64,000 nucleotides of DNA from Candidatus Leptovillus affinis (GCA_016705235.1 JADIYP010000006.1:496001-560000); one strand, 5' to 3'. Positions 8,894 through 17,436 are shown, counted from the stretch's first letter. Numbers and translations are program-made. Notes: a model not told the origin generated them from the sequence alone.

Positions 8894-10027
8894 ATGCCGC
8901 GCATATACGTTCTCGACGCCCGCACCGCCACCGACCACTTCCCTGGCATTGGTCGCTATGTCAGCAATCTGGCCAGAGCGCTGCCCGCCCTGCTCGCCCC
9001 CGACGAGCGGCTCGTTCTGCTGCACGATCCGACACGGCCGTCACGCTGGCAGCTCCCTGCCCCGTCGGGCCAGACCCAGTGGCTGGAAACGGCCGTTTCC
9101 CCCTTCTCCATCCAGCAGCAATGGGCAATTCCTCATTTGCTACGCGAAATTCGCGCCGATTTGTACCACAGCCCCTACTACCTCATGCCTTACCGCCCCG
9201 GCGTACCAACCCTGCTCACCTTCTATGACCTCATTCCCCAGCGATTCCCGCAATACGTTTCGCTCCGCGCCCGCCTGCTGACCCATCTGCTGACGCGGCT
9301 GGCGCTGCGCGCCGCGCAGCATGTGGCGGCCATCTCTCAGGCCACGCGGCAGGACATGCTGTCTTTTTATGCCACCGCGCCAGAAAAAGTAACGGCCGTT
9401 CCCCTGGCCGCCGACCCCCATTTCCAGCCCCAAGCCCCAGCCGAAGTAGAACGCATCCGCACGAAATACGCGCTGCCGCCCGGTTATGTGCTGTATCTGG
9501 GCATTAACAAGCCGCACAAAAATCTGGTTAACCTGGTGATTGCCTGGGAAAAAATTGTGGCGCAACTGGCCGACCCGCCGCAGTTGGTGATTGCCGGGGC
9601 CTGGGATGAGCGGTATCCGGAAGCGAAGGAAACGGCCGTCGCCCGCCATCTCGCATCGCGCATCACATTTTTGGGACCGATAGCCGAAGCGGATTTGCCG
9701 GGTTTATACGCCGGAGCGGCGCTGTTTGTCTTTGCCAGCCAATATGAAGGGTTTGGCCTGCCGGTGATTGAGGCGATGGCCTGCGGCACGGCCGTAGCCT
9801 GCGCCAACGCTTCCAGCCTGCCAGAGGTGGGCGGGCAGGCAGCCGCCTATTTTGACCCCACACAGCCGGAGGAAATGACGGCCGTTCTCTACCACCTGCT
9901 CACCAACCAACCTGCCCGGCAGCGCGGCCAGACCCTGGGTTTGGCACAGGCCGCCACATTTTCATGGGAGAAAACGGCCGTGGCCACCCTTGCGCTCTAC
10001 CGCGAACTCTCACGCCCCCACAAATAA
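8894..10027 (+). CDS. Family 4 glycosyltransferase
   Basis: A 377-residue GT-B enzyme, last gene of the glycan operon. The acceptor half contains GIGRYVSNLARALP near 18 and DLYHSPYYLMP near 93. The donor half has VLYLGINKPHKNL near 197 and YEGFGLPVIEAMACGTAV near 284, resembling WbdA/MtfB-type mannosyltransferases. It ends four bases before the stop of the convergent uridine kinase gene, with no hairpin between them. Confidence 0.87.
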   Translation: MPRIYVLDARTATDHFPGIGRYVSNLARALPALLAPDERLVLLHDPTRPSRWQLPAPSGQTQWLETAVSPFSIQQQWAIPHLLREIRADLYHSPYYLMPYRPGVPTLLTFYDLIPQRFPQYVSLRARLLTHLLTRLALRAAQHVAAISQATRQDMLSFYATAPEKVTAVPLAADPHFQPQAPAEVERIRTKYALPPGYVLYLGINKPHKNLVNLVIAWEKIVAQLADPPQLVIAGAWDERYPEAKETAVARHLASRITFLGPIAEADLPGLYAGAALFVFASQYEGFGLPVIEAMACGTAVACANASSLPEVGGQAAAYFDPTQPEEMTAVLYHLLTNQPARQRGQTLGLAQAATFSWEKTAVATLALYRELSRPHK

Positions 10028-10031
10028 CCCA

Positions 10032-10670
10032 TCACCGCATCAATCGCGTATTCAACAATTCTCGCAGCCGCGAAACCACCATCTCCATCGCCACCTGATT
10101 GCGCCCACCGTTGGGAATAATCACATCCGCGTACCGCTTGCTCGGCTCCACGAATTTCAGGTGCATCGGCCGCACCGTCTCCACATACTGCGCCACCACC
10201 GAATCTAAAGAACGATTCCGTTCGTTCATATCCCGTTCCAGGCGGCGAATAAAGCGGATGTCGGCGTCCGTATCGACGTAGATTTTGATGTCCATCAAAT
10301 CACGCAGCCGGCGGCGCGTAAAAATCAGAATCCCCTCAATCAGCACAATGGGTGCTGGCTCGACCAGAATTGTCTCTTTTTTGCGCCGGTGCAGCGTAAA
10401 ATCATAAACCGGCACTTCCACCGGCTGCCCGGCCAACAACTGCTGCACATGCTGCACCAACAGCTTGTTTTCCAGAGAATTTGGATGATCGTAATTCTGC
10501 TGCGCTCTCTCTTCAAACGATAGGTGTGGGCTGTCGCGGTAATAGGCGTCGTGAGGAAAATAGGCGACTTGTTCCGCCCCAACCGATTCCAAAATTGTGC
10601 GGGCTACGGTCGTTTTGCCGGAAGCCGTGCCCCCGGCTACACCAAAAACAATCGGCAAATAGCTGCTCAT
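10032..10670 (-). CDS. udk: Uridine kinase
   Basis: A 212-residue P-loop kinase that phosphorylates uridine and cytidine in pyrimidine salvage, in the cytoplasm. The Walker A motif GGTASGKTT is near residue 11, followed by FPHDAYYRD, YDHPNSLENKLL, and ILIEGILIF-type strands that are typical of Udk. The start at 10670 is supported by a GGAGAAGG ribosome site; the longer open frame runs into the tRNA gene and is not used. Length matches the family. Confidence 0.95.
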   Translation of the reverse strand: MSSYLPIVFGVAGGTASGKTTVARTILESVGAEQVAYFPHDAYYRDSPHLSFEERAQQNYDHPNSLENKLLVQHVQQLLAGQPVEVPVYDFTLHRRKKETILVEPAPIVLIEGILIFTRRRLRDLMDIKIYVDTDADIRFIRRLERDMNERNRSLDSVVAQYVETVRPMHLKFVEPSKRYADVIIPNGGRNQVAMEMVVSRLRELLNTRLMR

Positions 10671-10739
10671 CGCCTTCTCCTTTGCCTGCGCCAGACAAAA
10701 AAATACCCCGGCCATGCGCCAGGGTACGATCAAATTAGA

Positions 10740-10811
10740 AGCCACCCAAGGGACTTGAACCCTTAACCTATCGCTTACGAAGCGATTGCTCTGCCATTGA
10801 GCTAGGGTGGC
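10740..10811 (-). tRNA. tRNA-Thr (anticodon CGT)
   Basis: On the minus strand the 72 bases fold into a full cloverleaf. The acceptor stem is GCCACCC paired with GGGTGGC, the D stem GCTC with (G)AGC, the anticodon stem ATCGC with GCGAT around loop TTCGTAA, and the T stem AAGGG with CCCTT around TTCAAGT. The anticodon CGT reads the Thr codon ACG, which is used heavily here because the ACGGCCGT octamer writes ACG in one frame. The 3' CCA is not encoded. Confidence 0.95.
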
Positions 10812-10844
10812 GAAGTGGCGAAATTATATCAGGGCGACCAGCGC

Positions 10845-10872
10845 TTGACAAACAAGATTTACTGCCTATATT
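10845..10872 (+). promoter_or_regulatory. Sigma-70-type promoter before the pentapeptide gene
   Basis: TTGACA at 10845-10850 and TATATT at 10867-10872 with a 16-base spacer, upstream of the pentapeptide-repeat gene that starts at 10990. The leader would be about 110 bases. Confidence 0.6.
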
Positions 10873-10989
10873 TTCTTACACGGCAATCACCGGTCTTTTT
10901 TCTGCCGCTGACATTTTTTGGGGCAGGAAACTGAGAGGAAAACCGGCAAAATCGCAAAGGTTTACCATTTTTCGCATTAAAAGGTACCC

Positions 10990-11505
10990 ATGGAAGCAAT
11001 CACCCGCCAGACAATCGAAGAAACGGCCGTTCTCGTTGGCTCAAAATCCGTCACCCTTGCCGGGCAGGATTTGCGTGACATCGGAGACCTTTCCAAAATC
11101 TATCTGGAAGGGGCTAATCTGAACGAATCCCGCCTCGACAAGGTCAACCTGGAAGGCGCTAAACTAAAGGGCGCTAAATTCGACAGCACCCACCTGCGAA
11201 AAACCAGCCTCAAGGAAGCCGATCTGCAAGAAGCAAATTTTTACCGGGCAGACCTGCGCGACGCTGATCTTTCCGATTGTTTGCTGCAAAAAGCATACCT
11301 GGGCAGCGCCAATTTACAGGGAGCCATTCTGGTCCGCGCCAATCTTTCGGAGGCCAACCTGCAATTTGCCGATTTGCGCGGCGCCGATCTAAGCGAGGCA
11401 ATCATAATGAGCATTAACCTCAACGGCGCGCGCTATAACGAAAAGACTCGGTGGCCAGAAAAGCTTATCCCGGAGCTGGTCGGAGCCATTTTTGAGCGAA
11501 AATAG
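10990..11505 (+). CDS. Pentapeptide-repeat protein
   Basis: A 171-residue protein made largely of A(D/N)Lxx pentapeptide repeats from about residue 35 to 150, which fold as a right-handed quadrilateral beta helix. It has no signal peptide or membrane helix. Some relatives (Qnr, MfpA) mimic DNA and shield gyrase, but most have no known role. The short N-terminal segment before the repeats and the WPEKLIPELVGAIF tail are not recognisable domains. An AAGGT ribosome site precedes ATG 10990. It converges with the thiolase gene, five bases apart. Confidence 0.85.
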   Translation: MEAITRQTIEETAVLVGSKSVTLAGQDLRDIGDLSKIYLEGANLNESRLDKVNLEGAKLKGAKFDSTHLRKTSLKEADLQEANFYRADLRDADLSDCLLQKAYLGSANLQGAILVRANLSEANLQFADLRGADLSEAIIMSINLNGARYNEKTRWPEKLIPELVGAIFERK

Positions 11506-11510
11506 GCTGG

Positions 11511-12785
11511 CTAAATCAATTCGATGATGGTTGCCTCGCCCTGCCCGACACCCACGCACAGCGTTGCCAGGCCGTAGCGCACGGCCGTTCCCGTTCCCAA
11601 TTCCGCCCGCCGCTGCATCTCGTGCAGCAGCGTGGTTAAAATTCGCGCCCCCGAACAGCCCAACGGATGCCCCAAAGCAATCGCCCCGCCGTTCACATTC
11701 ACAATGTCCGGGTTTAGCCCCAATTCCTGGATCACTGCCAGCGACTGCACGGCAAACGCCTCATTCAATTCCACCAGATCAATATCAGCCAAGGCCAGCC
11801 CGGCGCGGGCCAACGCTTTGCGCGTCGCGCCCACCGGCCCCAGACCCATCACGCGGGGATCCACTCCCGCTGCGCCAGAAGCCACCCAGCGGGCCATCGG
11901 TTTTAGCCCCAGTTCGTCCGCCTTGGTCCGCGACATCAGCAGCAGGGCGGCCGCGCCGTCGTTCAGGCCGCTGGCGTTTCCGGCCGTAACCGTGCCGCCA
12001 GCGCGAAAGGCCGGGCGCAGTTTGGCCAGTATGGCGGCGCTCGTATCCAGTTCAAACGAGTCGCCGACTGCCCGGACGCGTGGGTGTTCGTCGGTGGTCA
12101 CGTACAGCGGTCCGCCTTTGCGTTGGGGGATGGGAACGGGCACGATTTCGGCGTGGAAACGGCCGTTATTCATTGCCTCACACGCCCGCCTCTGGCTCTC
12201 CAGCGCAAACGCGTCTTGCGCCTCCCGCGTGATCTCGCCGCCGGCAATCTTGCCCTCGCGGCTCATTTCATAAATGTTTTCGGCCGTCTCGCCCATCGCT
12301 TCCAGCGGAAACAACGCTTCCATTTTGGGATTGGGAAACCGCCAGCCCAGCGTTGTGTCGTAGCCGGTGATATTGCCCGATGGCCCCCAGGCGCGCGAAT
12401 TTTTAGGGAACGAATAAGGCGCGCGGCTCATCGATTCGACGCCGCCGGCCACAAACACATCACCCTCGCCCACCATAATCGCCCGCGCCGCCTGATTGAC
12501 CGCATTTAACCCGCTGGCGCACAGCCGGTTAAAGGTTACAGCGGCCACATGCTGCGGCAAACCCGCCAGCAGCGCGGCCATCCGCGCCACATCGCGGTTA
12601 TCTTCGCCCGCCTGATTGGCGCAGCCCAGGTACACTTCCTCGATCAGATTCGGGTCGATGCCGGCCCGTTCCACCACCGTTTTCACGACCAGCGCCGCCA
12701 TATCATCCGGGCGCACATCGGCCAAAGTGCCGCCATGCCGTCCAATCGGTGTGCGGAATGCGTTAATAATCACTACTTCATTCAT
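11511..12785 (-). CDS. Thiolase, 3-oxoadipyl-CoA / acetyl-CoA acyltransferase type
   Basis: A 424-residue thiolase II-type enzyme that cleaves or forms 3-oxoacyl-CoA with CoA. The acyl-accepting Cys is in CASGLNAVN near 90, the catalytic His in GHPLGCSGAR at 373, and the second Cys in CVGVGQG at 410. The segment LGCANQAGEDNRDVARMAAL and the LGWRFPNP block are closest to PcaF/PaaJ (3-oxoadipyl-CoA thiolase) by my memory of the family. No other aromatic degradation gene is nearby, so the substrate stays open. Start 12785 is chosen over the longer frame that runs into an intergenic repeat; AAAGGAAAA precedes it. Confidence 0.88.
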   Translation of the reverse strand: MNEVVIINAFRTPIGRHGGTLADVRPDDMAALVVKTVVERAGIDPNLIEEVYLGCANQAGEDNRDVARMAALLAGLPQHVAAVTFNRLCASGLNAVNQAARAIMVGEGDVFVAGGVESMSRAPYSFPKNSRAWGPSGNITGYDTTLGWRFPNPKMEALFPLEAMGETAENIYEMSREGKIAGGEITREAQDAFALESQRRACEAMNNGRFHAEIVPVPIPQRKGGPLYVTTDEHPRVRAVGDSFELDTSAAILAKLRPAFRAGGTVTAGNASGLNDGAAALLLMSRTKADELGLKPMARWVASGAAGVDPRVMGLGPVGATRKALARAGLALADIDLVELNEAFAVQSLAVIQELGLNPDIVNVNGGAIALGHPLGCSGARILTTLLHEMQRRAELGTGTAVRYGLATLCVGVGQGEATIIELI

Positions 12786-12812
12786 GGGAAATTTTCCTTT
12801 TGGTAAAAACCA

Positions 12813-12965
12813 GTCACGTTTCTCTAGCAAGACCCCAAGGGTTTACCCCAATAATCTAAATTCCCAGGAGCAAACCCTTGGGGTCTGTTCACGTTTCTCT
12901 AGCAAGACCCCAAGGGTTTAACACCCAAATAATCTAAATTCCCAAGAGCAAACCCTTGGGGTCTG
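12813..12965 (+). repeat. Two tandem copies of the GACCCCAAGGG palindrome family
   Basis: Two copies (12831-12887 and 12906-12965) of an inverted repeat with arms GACCCCAAGGGTTT and AAACCCTTGGGGTC, each preceded by the same CACGTTTCTCTAGCAA leader. They sit between two genes read in the same direction (hutH then thiolase, minus strand), so they would be transcribed as hairpins between cistrons. Confidence 0.9.
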
Positions 12966-12993
12966 TAGCGACGGATCAAAAAAATTCCAATCC

Positions 12994-14550
12994 CTAATCG
13001 CCACTCCCCAACTTCGCTTCAACCGCTTCTTTAATGGCTCCCGTGGCCACCAGACGCCGCACGGACTCAATGTGCGGCGACAGCACCGTATCGGCCATGA
13101 GGAAGGGCACTTTTTGGCGGACGAGGTCATACGCCGTGCGCGTGCCTGCGCCTTGCGCCGGCTCGCCGCCCATTTGCTGCCGCCGGAAATCCACGCCCTG
13201 CGCCGCCGCCAACAGTTCGATGGCTACAATGGTTTCCACGTGGTCGAGAATTTGGGCAACCTGACGCACGGCCGTTGCCCCCATGCTCACGTGGTCTTCA
13301 ATATTCGCGCTGCTCGGTATCGTGTCTGCGCTGGCCGGGTGGGCCAGCACCTTATTCTCCGAAGCCAGGGCCGCGGCCGTGTATTGGGCCATCATCAAGC
13401 CGCTCTCCAGGCCGCCATGCTGCGTTAAAAACATGGGCAGCACGCCGCCGTTGCTGTCCGCATCCACCAGCCGGGCGATCCGCCGCTCGCTCATATTGCC
13501 CAACTCCGTCAGGGCCAACGCCATGTAATCCATAGCGATGGCAATCGGCTCGCCATGAAAATTACCGGCCGAAATCACGTCTGTCTGCCCTGTTTCTTCA
13601 TCGACAAAGATGATGGGGTTGTCGTTGACAGCGTTGAGTTCAATGCCAATCACCCACTGGGCGTAAGCGATGGCGTCGCGCACGGCGCCATGCACCTGCG
13701 GCACGCAGCGCAAGGTATACGGGTCCTGCACGTTGTTGGAATCCAGGCCGCGCAAAAACTGGCTGCCTGCCAGATTACGCCGCAAAAAAGCGGCGCAGTC
13801 GATCTGGCGTGGATGCGGCCGCACGCGATGGACACGCTCGTCGTAGGCGCGTTCGGTTCCGTGCAGCGCCTCCAGGCTCAGGCTGGCGGCTATGTCGCCG
13901 GTGAGGGCCAGGTTGATGGCTCGCCGCACCTGCAAAGCGCCCATGCCCACCATGAAGGCTGTGCCATTGAGCAGCGCCAATCCTTCTTTGGCCTGCAACT
14001 GCAAGGGCTGAAGACCGGCGCGCATGAGAGCGGAACGGCCGTCTACCAACTCTCCCTGATGCCACGCCTCTCCCTCGCCAATCACCACCAGGGCCAGATG
14101 CGCCAGCGGCGCCAAATCGCCGCTGGCGCCCAGCGACCCCTGCGACGGAATACGCGGGTGGACGCCGGCGTTGAGCATGTCCAACAACAGGTTAATCACT
14201 TCCGGGCGCACGCCGGAATATCCCAACGCCAACGTATTGGCCCGCACCAGCAGCATGGCCCGCACCACGCGCTCCGGCAGTTCTGGACCAACGCCCACGG
14301 CGTGACTGCGCACCAGATTCACCTGTAGTTGTTGCACTTCTGAGGGGGAAATGATTTTGTCTTTAAAGCGGCCAAAACCGGTGGTGATGCCATACACCAC
14401 TTCGCCTCTGGCCACCAAGTCTTCAACGGCCTGGCGGGAGCGCTGAATTTTGGGTAAAACGGCCGGGTCCAGACGGGCGGAACGGCCGTTGGCCACCGCC
14501 ACCACATCATCAACTTGTAACTGATCACCGGAAATAGTTAAGGGATTCAT
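12994..14550 (-). CDS. hutH: Histidine ammonia-lyase
   Basis: A 518-residue enzyme that deaminates histidine to urocanate, the first step of histidine breakdown. The Ala-Ser-Gly triad that cyclises to the MIO cofactor is at 132-134 in SLGASGDLAPL. TTGFGRF near 57, the YSGVRPEV block near 111 and the QDPYTLRC-type segment are family hallmarks. The start at 14550 is placed six bases after a TATAAT box, which would make the mRNA leaderless. No hutU or hutI is adjacent; an N-formylglutamate amidohydrolase gene lies 46 kb away. Confidence 0.95.
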   Translation of the reverse strand: MNPLTISGDQLQVDDVVAVANGRSARLDPAVLPKIQRSRQAVEDLVARGEVVYGITTGFGRFKDKIISPSEVQQLQVNLVRSHAVGVGPELPERVVRAMLLVRANTLALGYSGVRPEVINLLLDMLNAGVHPRIPSQGSLGASGDLAPLAHLALVVIGEGEAWHQGELVDGRSALMRAGLQPLQLQAKEGLALLNGTAFMVGMGALQVRRAINLALTGDIAASLSLEALHGTERAYDERVHRVRPHPRQIDCAAFLRRNLAGSQFLRGLDSNNVQDPYTLRCVPQVHGAVRDAIAYAQWVIGIELNAVNDNPIIFVDEETGQTDVISAGNFHGEPIAIAMDYMALALTELGNMSERRIARLVDADSNGGVLPMFLTQHGGLESGLMMAQYTAAALASENKVLAHPASADTIPSSANIEDHVSMGATAVRQVAQILDHVETIVAIELLAAAQGVDFRRQQMGGEPAQGAGTRTAYDLVRQKVPFLMADTVLSPHIESVRRLVATGAIKEAVEAKLGSGD

Positions 14551-14556
14551 GCGGCA

Positions 14557-14586
14557 ATTATAGCCAGTTTGCCAGAGACCTGACAG
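14557..14586 (-). promoter_or_regulatory. hutH promoter, predicted leaderless
   Basis: On the minus strand, CTGTCA (14586-14581), an 18-base spacer and TATAAT (14562-14557). The -10 box ends six bases before the ATG of hutH, so transcription should start at or next to the A of the start codon. No Shine-Dalgarno sequence would be present in the transcript. Confidence 0.55.
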
Positions 14587-14623
14587 GGTTCGCAAACCTA
14601 TCCGGTCTGATTGGCCGGCGCTC

Positions 14624-14652
14624 TTGTCAGACGGCCGTATCCACCCTACAAT
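14624..14652 (+). promoter_or_regulatory. holB promoter, predicted leaderless
   Basis: TTGTCA at 14624-14629, a 17-base spacer and TACAAT at 14647-14652, then six bases to ATG 14659. The geometry places the transcription start on the start codon. The spacer contains one ACGGCCGT octamer. Confidence 0.6.
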
Positions 14653-14658
14653 CGGCTT

Positions 14659-15672
14659 ATGAGCAACCAATGGGATCACGTAATCGGCCACGAATGGGCC
14701 GCCGAGCTGCTGGCCGGGTCAATTGCCAACGGGCGCATCGGCCACGCTTATCTGCTAACCGGCCCAGACCAGATTGGCAAAACGACGCTGGCGCGCACCT
14801 TTGCCCAGGCGTTGAACTGCGAAGCGACCGATGAGGCGGCACGGCCGTGCGGCCAATGCCGCCCCTGCCAACTCATCGCCGCCAACCGCCATCCCGACGT
14901 GCGCCTGATTACGCCAGAAGTGAGTGGGCGGGGCAAACTGACCCTGAAGATCGACGAAATCCGCACCCTACAGCAAGATTTGAGCCTGGCTGCTTATGAG
15001 GCGCGTTACAAAGTGGCCATCCTGAAACGGTTTGACGCCGCCACGGAAGGGGCAGCCAACGCCTTTCTGAAAACCCTGGAAGAGCCGCCGCGTAACGTGG
15101 TGCTGCTGCTCACCGCCAACGATGCCGATACCATGATGGCGACCATCACGTCGCGCTGCCGGACGATTGCCTTACGGCCGTTAGCCACGCCGCGCATCGA
15201 AGACAGCCTGCAAAGCCGCTGGCGTATGCCCGAAGACAAAGCCCACCTGCTGGCTCATCTGGCCGACGGCCGTTTAGGTTGGGCCATCCGCGCCTACGAA
15301 GACAACACCATCCTGGCGGAACGACAGCAAAACCTGGACTATTTGCAGCAAGCGCTGGCCGGCGACCGCATCGACCGCTTTGCCCTGGCAGACAAATTGG
15401 GGCGCAAGCCAGAACTGCTGCCGGAAATTTTGCAGACCTGGCTGAGTTGGTGGCGGGATGTCACGCTTTTAACCCAGGGGGAAAACGGCCGTACCCTCAC
15501 CCTCACCAACATCGACCATCAGGCGGATCTGATCGCCCACGCCCAAAACTGGACCGCTGAACAAAGCCTGACCGGCCTGCAACAAACCAATCAGGCCATC
15601 CGCCAATTGCGGCGCAACGCCAATACCCGCCTCGTCATTGAAAACCTATTCCTCGTTTACCCCCTGCCCTGA
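14659..15672 (+). CDS. holB: DNA polymerase III delta prime subunit
   Basis: A 337-residue clamp-loader ATPase homologue. The Walker A-type GPDQIGKTTLA is near 33, a zinc module of four Cys (C-x9-C-x2-C-x2-C) lies near 52-68, and AFLKTLEEPP near 135 and the SRC sensor motif near 165 follow. These are typical of bacterial delta prime/tau-like subunits. With a Walker A lysine present it may bind ATP, unlike E. coli delta prime. It faces hutH across a divergent promoter pair. Start 14659 is chosen because of the promoter spacing and homologous MSNQWDxVIGHEW-type opening. Confidence 0.9.
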   Translation: MSNQWDHVIGHEWAAELLAGSIANGRIGHAYLLTGPDQIGKTTLARTFAQALNCEATDEAARPCGQCRPCQLIAANRHPDVRLITPEVSGRGKLTLKIDEIRTLQQDLSLAAYEARYKVAILKRFDAATEGAANAFLKTLEEPPRNVVLLLTANDADTMMATITSRCRTIALRPLATPRIEDSLQSRWRMPEDKAHLLAHLADGRLGWAIRAYEDNTILAERQQNLDYLQQALAGDRIDRFALADKLGRKPELLPEILQTWLSWWRDVTLLTQGENGRTLTLTNIDHQADLIAHAQNWTAEQSLTGLQQTNQAIRQLRRNANTRLVIENLFLVYPLP

Positions 15673-15742
15673 ACCGTCCACCAGGATAAAACCTTCATTC
15701 GTCCCGACAAATCCTCCATAACTGTTCAGATTTCTCTGACAA

Positions 15743-15905
15743 GACCCCAAGGGTTTGATACCCAAATAATCCAAATTCTCAAGAGCAAACCCTTGGGGTC
15801 TGTATAGATACATGCTCCAATAACTGTTCAGATTTCTCTGACCAAGACCCCAAGGGTTTGATACCCAAATAATCCAAATTCTCAAGAGCAAACCCTTGGG
15901 GTCTG
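15743..15905 (+). repeat. Two tandem copies of the GACCCCAAGGG palindrome family
   Basis: Copies at 15743-15802 and 15846-15905, nearly identical to one another and to the copies near 12.8 kb. Each is followed by the same short TATAG(A/G)-ACATGCTCCA trailer, so the duplicated unit is about 103 bases. They lie downstream of holB. Confidence 0.9.
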
Positions 15906-16025
15906 TATAGGAACATGCTCCATACAAAATAGAATCGGCCCTGGCCCTTTGCCCGCCCAGGTCTCATTTTGCCGCGCCCCAAAGTGCAAGTACAATCCTA
16001 CACATCGAACGGGAGGCGCAAGCTC

Positions 16026-16589
16026 ATGAACAAAACATTCAAACTCGGCTCTATTGCCGGTCTCAAAATCCTCGTCAAGCCTACAGTCTTGCTCAGCATG
16101 GTCCTGGTCTGGGCACTATACAGCCTGATGGGCCGCAAGCTGTTCAAACTCAAGCCAGAACAAGCCGTTCTAGGCGGATTTTTGGCTATGCTGCTCCATT
16201 GGCTAAGTGAGTTTTGGCATCACATCGGCCACGCGCAGGCCGCCAAACAGACCGGCTACCCCATGAGCGGCGTCTGCTTCGTCGGCCCGTTGGCCAGCTC
16301 GCTTTACCCGCCAGAGGAACCCACGCTGCCGCCGCCTGTCCACATCAAACGCGCCCTCGGCGGCCCCATCGCCAGCGGATCGCTGGCGCTGTTAACCGGG
16401 CTGCTGGCTTTGGCGGCGCAGTGGGTTGGCGGCGTGCCCGCCATGGTAGCCACACTGACCTTTTTGGATAATTTACTCGTCCTCACGCTCGGCGCATTTC
16501 TGCCGCTGGGTTTTACCGATGGCAGCACGCTGCTGCGCTACATGAACCAGAGCCAACGGCCGTCCCGATGGCTCACCGTCGCTGAATAA
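16026..16589 (+). CDS. Site-2-protease-like membrane protein with altered HEXXH
   Basis: A 187-residue membrane protein with hydrophobic segments near 12-33, 41-60, 112-135 and 140-160. It aligns by eye with M50 (site-2) proteases: HHIGHAQAAKQTGYP at about 67 corresponds to HELGHAxAA, LGGPIASG near 116 to the GPxAS motif, and LPLGFTDGSTLL near 160 to the NxxPxxxLDGG motif. The catalytic Glu of HEXXH is His here, so peptide hydrolysis is unlikely. Start 16026 has a GGAGG site nine bases upstream. It is followed by the phosphatase gene after four bases. Confidence 0.6.
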   Translation: MNKTFKLGSIAGLKILVKPTVLLSMVLVWALYSLMGRKLFKLKPEQAVLGGFLAMLLHWLSEFWHHIGHAQAAKQTGYPMSGVCFVGPLASSLYPPEEPTLPPPVHIKRALGGPIASGSLALLTGLLALAAQWVGGVPAMVATLTFLDNLLVLTLGAFLPLGFTDGSTLLRYMNQSQRPSRWLTVAE

Positions 16590-16593
16590 ACCC

Positions 16594-17367
16594 ATGACAA
16601 CCACACCCAACCCTCAAACCCTACTCGAATTTGCCCTGGACGCCGCCTGGCAGGCAGGGCGCATCACCCTGAGCTATTTCCAAAACCAGGTAGCCGCCGA
16701 ACGCAAAGCCGATAACACCCCGGTCACCATCGCCGACCGGCAGGCAGAGCAAAAACTGCGCGACCTGATCACCCACTATTGGCCCGACCACAGCTTTCTG
16801 GGCGAAGAATTTGGCCAGCAGGCAGGCAATTCCGGCTATCGCTGGCTGATCGACCCCATTGATGGCACCAAATCGTTTGTCTCCGGCGTGCCGTTTTATG
16901 CCAATCTGCTTGCCCTGACCAAAGACGACGAGCCGCTGCTGGGCGTGGCCCACTTTCCGGCGCTGAACGAAACTGTCTATGCACTGCGGGGTGAGGGGTG
17001 CTATTGGAACGGCCGTCGCGCCCACGTTTCCCAGGTAGACAAATTAGCCGACGCCGTGCTGCTGTTCAGCGACATGGACACCTTTGGCGAGAAAACGGCC
17101 GTCTGGCAAAACCTCATCGCCGCCACCTACGTGCAGCGCACCTGGGGCGACGCCTACGGCTACAGTCTGGTAGCCACCGGCCGCGCCGAAATTATGCTGG
17201 ACCCCATCATGGCGTTGTGGGACTGCGGCCCCTTCCAGGTCATCTTAGAAGAAGCCGGCGGCACCTTCACCGACTGGCACGGCCGTCCGACCATTTACAG
17301 CGGGGAAAGTTTGGCCACAAACGGCCGTCTCTTCTCCCAGGTCATGGCTATCGTGAAGTCGGTCTGA
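16594..17367 (+). CDS. hisN: Inositol-monophosphatase family, HisN-type histidinol phosphatase
   Basis: A 257-residue magnesium-dependent phosphatase. The metal ligands are in GEEFG near 66 and DPIDGTKSF near 86, and a third acidic site is in LWDCGPFQVILEEAGG near 210. The GDAYGY segment near 187 and the SLATNG ending favour the HisN subgroup (L-histidinol phosphate to histidinol). Inositol phosphate, PAP or fructose bisphosphate activity cannot be excluded, and no other his genes are here. Its tail contains the probable promoter of the next gene. Confidence 0.8.
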   Translation: MTTTPNPQTLLEFALDAAWQAGRITLSYFQNQVAAERKADNTPVTIADRQAEQKLRDLITHYWPDHSFLGEEFGQQAGNSGYRWLIDPIDGTKSFVSGVPFYANLLALTKDDEPLLGVAHFPALNETVYALRGEGCYWNGRRAHVSQVDKLADAVLLFSDMDTFGEKTAVWQNLIAATYVQRTWGDAYGYSLVATGRAEIMLDPIMALWDCGPFQVILEEAGGTFTDWHGRPTIYSGESLATNGRLFSQVMAIVKSV

Positions 17368-17379
17368 CAATGCTATAAT
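17351..17379 (+). promoter_or_regulatory. Possible promoter for the M42 peptidase
   Basis: A perfect TATAAT at 17374-17379 lies just after the HisN stop, 57 bases before the peptidase start. The -35 candidate TCGTGA at 17351-17356 with a 17-base spacer is weak. Confidence 0.4.
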
Positions 17380-17436
17380 TACCCACATGACAGACAATTA
17401 TCCGCGCGTCTTTTCGTTCGAGAGGAGATTTTTCCC

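Noticed and set aside
13555..14328. 257-codon plus-strand frame
   Set aside because: Antisense to hutH, no family; explained as a shadow frame.
12994..14691. hutH start at 14691
   Set aside because: The 47 additional residues do not match the family and would overlap the holB promoter and start.
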